Shown here: piece after piece, positions 1 through 11,041 of the stretch | Position numbering within the stretch: position 1 is the stretch's first letter | Layout of the letters: each line of letters opens with the position of its first letter | From: Branchiostoma floridae | Taxonomy: Eukaryota > Chordata > Leptocardii > Amphioxiformes > Branchiostomatidae | DNA: 64,000 nt | Direction of reading: 5' to 3' | NCBI RefSeq assembly: GCF_000003815.2 | Contig: NC_049981.1 | Coordinates: forward strand, 335,122-399,121 | Notes under the pieces: model-generated | Told to the model about the DNA's origin: nothing | Databases searched by the model: none | What the model saw: the letters and a program-made list of their open reading frames with translations, nothing else | Translations under genes and position numbers: made by a program

Positions 1-88
1 ATTCGAAGAAAGAAAATTAAGAATACAAAGATGTACATTTGACCAGAAGTTTAATCAGAATTCTTCTTAATTTCGTCACGTAGTGTAG
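1..88. repeat. ~184-bp satellite, partial monomer (left of insertion)
   Basis: This short stretch matches the second half of the satellite monomers at 2345-3010, sharing the 'agatgtacatttga' and 'cgtcacgtag' words. It is separated from them by the inverted-repeat element at 89-2344, so the array was split by that insertion. Confidence 0.6.
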
Positions 89-2344
89 CCTGGTATCCAG
101 CTATATTATAGCTCCCGATCGCGAGTCTCTTCTGTCCTCTTCGCAAATGTCTCGTTCTCATTTAAATGTAAAAATGCTGTCGCCTGCTTTTGCGACTTGA
201 TTTGCAGCAAATTTTAGACAAAATCACAGGTTCCTTCATTTTTCCACAATCCCTGGAATGTTTTCCAAAAGATTCATTTTGGTTGATGGCTTGGAAGATT
301 ATCTTAGCCACGGGTGGAATTTCACCCCCGTAAAAACTGGTTGTCGCCTGATAACAAACGAAAAATTCAAATAGTAGCCAAACAAGTGCTTTTAAAAAAA
401 GCTGGCGTTTCGTCTACGTTTATGAGTGTGAACTGTCTTTTTCTTGAAGTAAAATCTGTTAGAAAAAGTCACTCAAGGACTGTTGCGTCTATAAGAAAAA
501 ATGTTATTTTGGAAAGGAGTACTGTTTAATAGCTGGTCTTGGCTTACAACTTTATTTTAAATGTACAATAAGTTCATTATAAAATCTATCAATATACTCA
601 GGTACTTATGTACACTTGAAAAAGCACCATCAGCACTGTGACAAGATTCTATCTAAATTGACTACCAAATGTAAAACAAATATCCAAACCAATTAACAGC
701 TACCTCATCTCTATTATACTGGTTTCCGCATTTACAACATTTCTTCCTTGTTTTCCTGGATAATTTTGCTAATATTCATGAAAATTTCCATACTTTTGTG
801 TCGAGTGGTGTGACTTTCCACATCCGTGTTGTCTGAAAACTTCTGAATGAAGTCGATACTGAACAATGGAGCATTTGCTACTTTAAGAAATGATCGCTGT
901 TTTTGATGGAATAGTAGTTTAGTGGCGAGTGTTTTGCGAGAATCATCTTACCGCGCATAGGAGCCGCTGCACGGTATTTTCCATTACCATGAACAGAAAA
1001 ATTCGAATGCCGGGTTTGGAATCATGAAGTCCTGTTCATAAGACAAAGGCCTTGCATACATGAAATGAATACTACAATAATAAAAAAATGATATATAAAA
1101 ATATAATATCAATAAATAAATAGAATATTTATATATTATCTTCAATATTTAAAAAGAAAAAAAATTCACGCACGGTTTCGAACCAGGGACTTTCAGATCC
1201 AAAGGCGTATGATTTAACCGATTGAGCTAAGTTGTCACGTGTATTGACGTCGAGTGTACATTATGCTTTAATCTCACTACATAGTATTATTTATGTCGAT
1301 TTTCGGTCGCCTTGCATACATGAAATGAATACTAAAATTTAAAAAAAAAATGATATATAAAAATATAATATCAATAAATAAATAGAATATTTATATATTA
1401 TCTTCAATATTTAAAAAGAAAAAAATCCACTCACGGTTTCGAACCAGGGACTTTTGGATCCAAAGGCGTCTGACTTTACCGATTGAGCTAAGTTGTCACG
1501 TGTATTGGAGTCGAGTGTACATTATGCTTTAATCTCACTACATAGTATTATTTATGTCGATTTTCGGTCGCTTTCTTGATAAAATCATTTTTTTCTTGTG
1601 CAATCTTGTGGCATAGATGTTATATGGCCATTTTCCAGGATATTGAAGTCCGAAACCACAATGCAATGGTATTTCCGAACAGTTGTAGCACTTGCATGCG
1701 GTCGTGTTGAACCAAGTACCATCCATCGAAGCATCATTGAAGGAAGGAAATTCAAGGACTGAAGGTAAAACCGAATACATTGCGTTTCGTCGCCGCAGGG
1801 CGACGAAACGCAAAAATGTAACAATTCAGTTCCCAGAATGATTGTTCGGTAGATGAAACCAGCTGAGCAGGCCCTTTGCCCGATAACGCCAGATCGGTAC
1901 TGTCACTGATCTTGGAGGCTGTGTGAGGTGGGTTATTCCTGTTGCCAAATTCGGTAACAAACGTTACCACCACCAGTTTGATGGTTGCCAGTTGCCACTG
2001 TTATATTATCCACGTATAAGACAAGAAATGACTGTTTTTGTGACGCTGCACAGTTTTTCTGGCTTTCTAAAGAAACAAGGAAGGGTTGTTGACTGCCATT
2101 TGTATCCAATGTTGTACAGAAATGACTGTAACGAACGTTAGCATTGTTCGAAGCTTTCTAAGCTTTCTATTTGACCTGGTGTAAAAAAGCTGCCCACTTT
2201 TTAAGTGTCCCTAGGGACATCCTCTTATACCTAGATGATGTAGTCAATAAGGCCATTATTTACAATTCAATGAGAACGAGTGAAATATGTATCTGCGAAG
2301 AGGACAAAAGAGACTCGGGAACTATAATACGGCTGGATACCAGG
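89..2344. mobile_element. 2.26-kb terminal-inverted-repeat element, non-autonomous
   Basis: The left end begins CCTGGTATCCAG and the right end finishes CTGGATACCAGG. The complementarity extends with mismatches for about 75 bp (89-165 against 2270-2344), sharing words such as gagtctctt and gtcctcttcgca. Both flanks are satellite sequence carrying cacgtag/gta words, suggesting an imperfect target duplication of about 8-11 bp. No convincing transposase is readable: the longest ORFs (for example 1538-1813 minus) lack a recognisable domain. A SINE dimer sits inside (1051-1571). The same 12-bp terminal word occurs at 5590-5603 and 7814-7826, so a family of such elements is likely. The superfamily is not assigned. 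Confidence 0.55.
1051..1571 (-). repeat. Tandem dimer of a 260-bp tRNA-derived SINE-like unit
   Basis: Two head-to-tail copies (1051-1310 and 1311-1571, period 260 bp) differ by few bases. On the minus strand each contains a tRNA-like segment (about 1167-1240 and 1427-1500) with an A-box-like TAGCTCAATCGG and a good B box GGTTCGAAACC. The anticodon stem does not pair well, so this is not a functional tRNA. The remainder is AT-rich with A runs. This looks like pol III-derived repeat DNA. Confidence 0.55.
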
Positions 2345-3010
2345 GTACACGTAGCGTACTTTGAAAATTCACAATTTTCGTCCAATGAAAAAAGTGGTCT
2401 ACTTTCAAGGACAACCGCGTGACTTTACTTCATGATCTAATTTTCTACAAGTATTCATTTGACAGGCAATACATAGATTTATAGTATACCTTTGGCAGGA
2501 AGTTGAATCAGAACTTTATTTTGCTTCGCAATCTAGCGTACGTTGAACATGGCTAAAGGTTACAATTTTTGTCAAATGCAAAAAAATGGCCTACTTTCAG
2601 GGACAACCACGTGACTTTACGTTATGATCCGAAACTCTACAAGCATTTATTTGATAGACAATACATAGATGTACATTTGATCAGAATTGAATAAGAATCC
2701 TTGTTTACTTCGTCACGTAGCGTGCGTTGAACATGGCTAAAATTCACAATTTTCGTCAAATGCAAAAAAATGGCCTACTTTGAGGGACAACCACGTGACT
2801 GAACGTCATAACCCGAAACTCTACAAGCATTTATTTGATAGGCAATACATAGATCCACATTTGATAAGAAGTTGATTCAGAAATATATTCTACTTCTTCA
2901 CGTAGCGTACTTCAAACATGGCTAAAGTTCACAATTTTCGCCAAACACAAAAAGTGGCCTACTTTAGGGGACAGTCACGTGACAACCAAACAAGACTCCA
3001 AACTTTGCAA
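2345..3010. repeat. ~184-bp satellite array, about 3.6 degenerate monomers
   Basis: The word tagcgta recurs at about 2352, 2534, 2718 and 2903 (spacing 182-185 bp). Each is followed by caacatggctaaa-like sequence, acaattttcg, a run of A, tggcctact and ggacaaccacgtgac. Monomers are diverged but collinear, and no coding frame is kept. Confidence 0.7.
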
Positions 3011-4486
3011 CAATGCCTTTAATAGATATTCTAAGGATCTATATATGGTACAAATTTCAAGCCAAAAAAAATTACCAGCTTGGCACTTATAGCGTTACAA
3101 AGTTGGGCCAAAAATCAAATTTTTTTGAAGCTTGAAACATTGCACTGTTTTCAGGCTGCCCAAGAACGAAAATGTACGACTTTGGAAATTTCACAACAAT
3201 TTTTAAAAAGCCAAAATGTTGGTCTATTCAGATCTTGTTTTGTTTTGATGATAGGTTTAAAGGTGTTGCCGAGACAGTGCCGTAAAATATGCTGATTTCT
3301 GTGTTTTTGAGATGCGAAAATTGGGAAAAATGGCCAGAAAACTTTGTTTGCCCGTTACCATGGCAACAAGGAGTTTTGATCTAAAAGAAAGCTATTTTGA
3401 GGGGTTGTGGACCAAGTACTATCACTGTGCAAAATATGAGCCAAATCTATTTTTTTACCTTTGCCACCATTGTTTGATCCTTACAGACATTTGCTCTTAA
3501 GTAATCGCTTGAGTGACTTGACTTTATGTGCTCTTTTTTCCGCTACTGTTATGGATAGCAAAGGTCTAAAAAGCACGCAATAAATTTGGCTGAGATCATA
3601 AATAATCAGACCTCCCCTGCTACTGACAGTCGTGGTGTTCACATCGGTTGAGGTCTGGCTAATTAAGACAGTTTACCAACTATGTGAAGTTACTAGCACC
3701 CTTCAAGACACCTTTAAGACGGAACTAAAACAAACAAGTTTCCCATGAACGTAACTACAACGGCCAAGAATATAAAGTAACGGTAACACTGGCCCGCCTT
3801 TCCTGCCTGGTAGTGTAGGACAATAGCTGACAGTTACATGTACAGTTCTACAGAGCCCCAGTCTATATTGTTTGTCAGACCACTAACCACTAGACACCTC
3901 AATTACAAGATACCACCTAGGCCTGTTATATTACTATTGCAGGGATGGGAACTATGTTTTGGATTCCATAATGACAGCAGAAGAATTAGACAGAGATATC
4001 CCTGCATATCAGGCTGGTTTCGGAAATTACTTGAGAACAACCGATAGTTTTCATTGAAGTTGGTAGAAATCATAATAGTACAAGGCTAAACTTTCTAGCA
4101 ACACAAAAGTAACGTTATACACGGATCAAATTTCCAACGACCATTGTCGCCTTCTTCGGGATAAATACTGATGACCAAACCGATAGTTTATTTGATTTGA
4201 ATACTATAATCAGAAACAATGATCTTAAAAGTAATTTCTTCTCAACTATCATTTATTTTGGTTGACACCCAGCTATATGTTTGCTATGTGAGTGACACAT
4301 TGAAGGCTATTCAACTGAATATTCTATATCCTATATCTGATATGATCACCTCATATATCAAAAAGGTCATATGCGTCCTGTGTTGTGATAGCTATATCCA
4401 CAGAATTTCACAATCGCCAGAGTAACTGAACTTCATCTGAATCTGTTACACTCTTTTAACGCATACCAGTCTTCAACATGTGTATG
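3011..4486. other. Intergenic, no gene seen
   Basis: AT-rich sequence with only short, unrecognised ORFs. I see no conserved exon with credible splice sites. Confidence 0.5.
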
Positions 4487-5528
4487 CATTCATAGTGCGC
4501 TAGCAATGCGAAGCTGACAAAAACTTTGCACATGGCTGTACGAGCAACCTCCACGGAGGTTGTGCTTTTCAAGCAGAGCTTCTCCGGCTAGCTTTTTTAA
4601 AAACTTTTTTAGGCGTTTTCGTCGGGCTTTTTATTTTGTTCCGTTTGCGTGATATATGGCTGGCAGACATAAAAAGACAAAATAGGAAGCCCGACAAAAT
4701 AAGGCTAAAAACACCTCAAAAACCAACCGGCGCCGAACCTTTGCTTGGAGTGTTTGCACGTACAGCTTCTATTAAGCATGGGGCGAAGTTGTACCATCCA
4801 AGCAGAGGAAAATCTTGACATTTTCTTTTAAGCCATTTCCCTACCAACCTCTGCTAGGAGAGTGGCGAAGTTAGGCACTGTGCTTAATCCATTGGCCATT
4901 AAGATAACCCGAACACAAGGATTACTTTCAAAGTCTGTCAATCATCAAATAGAGTACACTACAAGGTAAGCATAGCCGGTCAAGGAAGAGTCGGCATGGT
5001 TGACACACGACCTACACGCTCGAATAACGGGTTATCCTTCCACATGACTAACTCGATCTCAGCCTGAAGTCAAACAATATTAATCTGCTCTAATATCTCC
5101 CCTGAGACCACTGACGTCGACATCCATATGGAATGAATTCGAATGAAAGACCTTTGTTGTACATTCATGCCTCGACGGGCTAGGTACAGCTCACTGATAA
5201 CAGACATAAAATGGCATATATGCAGAAACAACAGGATGCAATTAAACCATTTGAAGGTGCTAAGCTAACAGGATGGTCAACATTTTCTCGCTTCTTTGTA
5301 CAAGTGTATCTATAGGAACAGATAATGTTTGATGTACCTGGTTTATCTAGGTGCATCAAAAATAGAAATTTATCCGTAGCATCAAGGTGTTCAAAGTACG
5401 GAAACTCTTTTATGATATACATGTAGTTATAAAGCACAATTCTTCCTTATGGTACAATTTACAGTGCAATATCAAGTGTTGCTCATCTTCTTCCTGTCGT
5501 ATCGCAGAATTGACAGACTCTATGCTGC

Positions 5529-5586
<58 letters not shown>

Positions 5587-8500
5587 CTAACCTGGTATCC
5601 AGTCTACCGTGGATTTGCCGGACTCTCTACCGTGGATTTGTCCTCTATGGGGAAGATGAAGCTCTCTACCGTCGGGGTAATCTTTCGAACCCTGTAAGAC
5701 ATTTGCGCGGTAGGAGTTTGATTAGCCCGTATGTAGAAAGCTTCATATGCACCGACAGCCTAAAAAAATCCTCATTCTTTAGACTAGAAACCATGTTAGC
5801 TATATACATGTAGGATAGAATGTCCAAAACCATCCTACCACGTAGGGCAATGACCCTAATTGACGCCTGCGCAGAAGGTCCCCGGTGAGTCCTGACTGCA
5901 TTGGAAGTAACAGAAGATGTGTTTTTCTTTGGAATTGTTGGCATTTTGAAGTCTACAGGTAAGTGTTGTAGGTTTTTTATTATGTTGAAAAACCCGACTT
6001 TTAAGACCGTTTTGGTGCCTGGAACACAAGAAAGAAGATTGTTTTGGAGCTATCATTCTAATGCCAGATGGGGTCAAAGGTCTTCGGGGTGCGTTTGGCT
6101 GCAAATTACGTGGGTTCCAGCGGTCAGAATGTTTCCAAAAGTTGAAAATTGACAATGTAGAGGCCGGACTACCCTGTCAATGTTAGTTTTTTAAGGACGA
6201 AACTTCAGGTAGGTGACTTTTGACAGCTTCTTTTTGCCATTATTTACATGTATAAGGATAGGGAAGACTGATTGCTGTACACTGGCCTGTAGAATGCATT
6301 TGTTGAACATGAAACTCGTTTACAAGCAGATGTAGGATCAAGCTCATCAGTCTCAGTGTTTTCGTGTGTTTTTCAAAACACACATTTTGCACACGGCACA
6401 AGTTGCAGTTCGACAGGTCCACAACGCGACGATCTCATCTTTGGCAAACAGTCAAATTATGTTCAGATCCACTCTTGCATGAAAAGGTTAACAAGCCTGT
6501 CGACTACTGTTTTCACAGTATGTTCAACCACCTGGAAACTTGCTGCTTCACACACAAATGTGTTGGCAAATGTTAAAATGGCAGATTTCATACATAGAAA
6601 TGAAAATTTTCGATGGAAATTTGATCGCTCGTTCAAGTACGTGTGACGAGATAGTAGTAGTTTGCAAATGGTTAGCCTTTGAACAAGACCCGTTAAATCA
6701 ACTGTTGATTAGCCTTTTAACCAGATCAGTTAATGTTGCTTATCCTTTAACATCACAAAAACATTCATAGTGTGCTAGCAATGCTAAGCTGACAAAAACT
6801 TGGCACATTGCTGTACGAGCAACCTCCATTGAGATTGTGCTTTTCAAGCAGAGCTTCTCCGGCTATTTTTTTTTTTACTTTTTTAGGCGCTTTCGTCGGG
6901 CTTTCTATTTTGTTCCGTTTTCTCCATTACTATTGACTGGCGGGCATAAAGAGACAAAATAGAGAGCCCGACAAAAAAGGATTAAAAGCACCTCAAAAAC
7001 CAACCGGCGCCGAACCTTTGCTTGGAGGGGTTGCAAGTACAGCCCCTATTTGGCATGAGGCGAAGTTGTATTCTCCAAGCAGAGGTTGGTGAGGAAAATC
7101 TTGACCTTTTCCTTTAAGCCATTTCCCCACCAACCTGTGCTAGGAGAGTGGCGAAGTTAGGCATTGTGCTTAATCCAGTGGCCATTAAGATAACCCGAAC
7201 ACAAGGATTACTTTCAAAGCCTGTCAATCATCAAATAGAGTACACTACAAGGTAAGCATAGCCGGTCAAGGAAGAGTCGGCATGGTTGACACACGACCTA
7301 CACGCTCGAATAACGGGTTATCCTTCCACAACAGTAACTCTAGATCTCAGCCTGAAGACAAACAATATCAATCTGCTCTATTATCAACTCCCTTGAGACC
7401 ACTGACGTCGACATCCATATAGAATGAATGAAAGACCTTTGTTGTACATTCATGCCTCGACGGGCTAGGTACAACTCACTGATAACAGACATAAAAGGGC
7501 ATATGCAGAAACAACAGGATGCAATTAAACCATTTGAAGGTGCTAAGCTAACAGGATGGTCAACATCTTCTCGCTTCTTTGTACAAGTGTATCTATAGGA
7601 ACAGATAATGTTTGATGTACCTGGTTTATCTAGGCGCATCAAAAATAGAAATTTATCCGTAGCATCAAGGTGTTCAAAGTACGGAAACTCTTTTATGATA
7701 TACATGTAGTTATCAAGTACAATTTACAGTGCAATATAAAGTGTTGTTCATCTTCTTCCTGCTGTAGATCACAGAATTGACAGACTCTATGCTGCAGATA
7801 TATATGTATAGCTAACCTGGTATCCAGTCTACCGTGGATTTGCCGGGCTCTCTACCGTGGATTTGTCCTCTATGGGGCAGATGAAGATCTCTACCGCCGG
7901 GGCAATCTTTCGAACCCTGTAAGACATTTGCGTGGTAGGAGTTTAATTAGCCCGTATGTAGAAAGCTCCATATGCACTGACAGCCTGAACAAATCCTCAT
8001 TCTTTAGACTAGAAACCATGTTAGCTATATACATGTAGGATAGAATGTCCAAAACCATCCTACCATGTAGGGCAATGACCCTAATTGACGCCTGCGCAGA
8101 AGGTCCCCAGTGAGTCCTGAGCATTGGAAGTAACAGAAGATGTGTTTTTCTTTGGAATTGTTGGCATTTTGAAGTCTACAGGTAAGTGTTGTATGTTTTT
8201 ATCATGTTGAAAAATTCGACTTTTAAGACCGTTTTGGGTACCTGGAATACAGGAAAGAAGTTTGTTTTGGAGCTATCATTCAAATGCCAGATGGGGTCAA
8301 AGGTCTTCGGGGTGCGTTAACGTTTGGCTGCAAATCACGTGTGTTCCAGCGGTCAAAATGTTTCCAAAAGTTGAAAATGGACAATTTAGAGGCCGGACTA
8401 CCATGTCAATGTTAGTTTTTCAAGGACGAAACTTCAGGTAGGTGACTTTTGACAGCTTCTTTTTACCATTATTTACATCTATAAGAATAGGGAATACTGA

Positions 8501-9003
8501 TTGCTGTACACTGGCCTGTAGAGTGCATTTGTAGAACATGAAACTCCTTTACAAGCAGATGTAGGATCAAGCTCATCAGTCTCAGTGTTTTCGTGTGTTT
8601 TTCAAAACACACATTTTGCACACGGCACAAGTTGCAGTTCGACAGGTCCACAACGCGACGATCTCATCTTTGGCAAACAGTCAAATTCTGTTCCGATCCA
8701 CTCTTGCATGAAAAGGTTAACAAGCCTGTCGACTACTGTTTTCACAGTATGTTCAACCACCTGGAAACTTGCTGCTTCACACACAAATGTGTTGGCAAAG
8801 CGGCCGAATGTTAAAATGGCACATTTCATACATAGAAATTAAAATTTTCGATGGAAATTTGATCGCTCGTTCAAGTACGTGTGACGAGATAGTAGTAGTT
8901 TGTAAATGGTTAGCCTTTGAACAAGACCCGTTAAATCAACTGTTGATTAGCTTTTTAACCAGATCTGTTGATGTTGCTTATCCTTTAACATCACAAAAAC
9001 ATG
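4487..9003. repeat. Large tandem duplication, 2 x ~2.27 kb
   Basis: Copy 1 (4487-6761) and copy 2 (6762-about 9003) start with the same 'cattcatagtg..ctagcaatg' words and stay collinear at high identity to the 'cctttaacatcacaaaaaca' end. Copy 1 carries an (AT)n run at 5529-5585 that copy 2 lacks. Near the start of each copy is an inverted repeat around cgggctttttattttgtt / caaaataggaagcccg (about 4625-4700 and 6890-6985), typical of a miniature transposon. A minus-strand ORF (5180-5437; longer, 121 codons, at 7340-7705) has a stretch reminiscent of LINE C-termini, but this is weak. No intact gene is seen. Confidence 0.75.
5529..5585. repeat. (AT)n microsatellite
   Basis: An uninterrupted AT dinucleotide run inside the first copy of the 2.27-kb duplication. 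The second copy has only a few repeats at 7796-7810, so the expansion post-dates the duplication or was lost there. Confidence 0.95.
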
Positions 9004-10370
9004 GCAAACAGAGACCATATTTAAGTTAAATAAGAACATTGTCGATTTGAAAAAAAAAATAAAGGAAAAAAAAAAAAAACGCGCCCCGAATACGAACAAG
9101 CCGCCCACACACATTCTGTCCAAGTGACGCATTCCAAAATGGCCGTCTGTAGCAATAGACCAGCCTCTCCGGCCAGGTAGGAACTGTAAAATGTGCCATG
9201 CATAGGTATGACGTAAGGTGTCCCGTTCAGAAACAGCTACTGTAACAATATGTCATCCCCTGTTGACTTGACTGTTTTAGTCAACCACAGATAACCTTTG
9301 TGACAAAAGTTCAAACTTTAAACGGCAGTAATATGCAGGCATATGTTGAAGTCAATCCCTGTTTGAATTTCCAACACATACATTATTTTATAGAATGTAT
9401 TCTATAGTGTTATAGAAGTATCAAACTCACCATCGTTCTCGGTTCTCTTGAGGCAAGGAGCGTTGTTTAAGTCTTCAGGCGTAAAGGAAAGGTTGTCCAT
9501 ATTTCACCCATAATCCATAGATAGATTGTCGCACAGAATACATGTACATTGTAAATCTCTTATGGTCGAAAGGGATAAGCTATCCATAGTACACACTACA
9601 CAGGATGGCGAAAACATGGCGACAAACGGCCTTGAGCAAAATCTTGCGAAACAGGTTTGACACCAGGTACAGAAAACATATACTACTACACATTAGTGAC
9701 ATCTAGCGGTCCTTTCTGTTATAGCCCATATGATCTCAATACATGTCGCCGAGAACTTGCAGAAAACCAGTACACATGTGTCGAGTTCTTGTACAAAGGT
9801 CTCTCGTCGCCATGTTCACTCGAGGTCAGTACGGAATACCTCTTTCGTACTTATATCACGAGTAGCGTTTATCCTGGACAGCTTATCTGATCTAAGAATA
9901 GACACAGCTTAATGGATTGATCAGAATTAAATTGTCCACAATGGTCTTTGTGTCTGTCTGTGCGTATGTATCTGTGACTTTCTGTCTGTGTCTGTTGCGA
10001 TACATCCTCAGTGATGATATGTTATGTTCATGGGTCGTATTGAATGGAAGGGTCCCAAAGCGTTAAGCAGCTTGTTGTAAACTAACAACTCTCCTTATAA
10101 CCTCATTATAAGCAATATATTATCAAAATGCCACTAAAAGATAATCGCTATATTAGTACATTAAGTAAGAATAATACACCAGAAACTTACATCTATAATC
10201 TTATGTCATAACAGTATGCCTCTAATTTTAGTCAGAAGATGACAATGTTAATGTCAATATGTTACTATATAGACTTGCTGTCAACCTGCATACTTAATAA
10301 ACCATTATTCCACAATGTCTTGCAACCATTCTCATTGCCATTTGGCCATTTCCAATCTGATCTCCTTCAT
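9004..10370. other. Intergenic, no gene seen
   Basis: Contains an A-rich tract at 9049-9080 and otherwise unremarkable AT-rich DNA. The ORF at 9657-9890 has no recognisable domain. Confidence 0.5.
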
Positions 10371-10985
10371 TGCCCCTGAATCTGACGGTTGTGGACACTT
10401 TTTAATGGGGGACGTTTCTGCATGAGGGAACACCTTTTCATAGGGGCACTTTTTCAAAAGGGGAAAAGTTCTGCCTGGGGACACCATTTAATGCCATGAT
10501 GGTGAGACACTTTATCGTGGGGGACACTTCTGTACGGGGGAACGACTTTTATTGAGGGGTTACTTTTCCATGGGGGTATTGCTGCATGGGGGAACGACAT
10601 TTATTGGGGGGTCCCTTTTCCATGGGGGGGGGGGGGCATTTCTGCATGGGGGGACAATCTTTTATGGCCATAAACCTTTTCTATGGGAGACCCTTTTTTC
10701 ATGGCGGACATAAGAGACACTTTTTCTCGGTAAACATTTCTGCAAGGAGGACACTTTTTCATGGGGACAATTTTTCAAGGGAGAATTTCTGAATGGGGGG
10801 AGGGATTTTATGTGGGAAACCATTTTCGCTGGGGAACATTTCTGCATTGGGCAATTTTATTTGGGGGAGGGGATTCTTTGCTGCATTGCTGCATTGGGGA
10901 GAAAATTTTTCATGAGGGACATTGGGCATTTTTTCCATGTTGGCCACGGGGGACACTTGTTCAAGGTTGACATTTCTTTTCCCAG
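10371..10985. repeat. G-rich degenerate minisatellite
   Basis: Repeated words on the plus strand of the form gggGGACACTTTTTCATGGG and acATTTCTGCATGGGGG alternate at roughly 30-70 bp spacing across about 600 bp, with runs of up to 11 G (10625-10637). It is strongly strand-asymmetric. ORFs rich in Gly/His/Phe here are artefacts of the repeat. It begins within about 60 bp of the LRR receptor stop codon, and a possible poly(A) signal (minus strand, 10856-10861) falls inside, so it may form part of that gene's 3' UTR. Confidence 0.8.
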
Positions 10986-11041
10986 GCCCAATACATCAAC
11001 ATATTATGCATATGGCTGAATGGTATCATTTCCCCCGATGT

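Noticed and set aside
1167-1500. Two tRNA genes
   Set aside because: A and B boxes are present, but the anticodon stem does not pair and both lie in a repeated 260-bp unit, so they are SINE-type relics.
5180-7705. LINE C-terminus in the duplicated unit (minus-strand ORFs)
   Set aside because: Only a short vaguely similar stretch (DATDKFLFLM) and no RT or zinc motif; not enough for a call.
10586-11019. Gly/His-rich ORFs
   Set aside because: Produced by the G-rich minisatellite; no codon constraint or domain.
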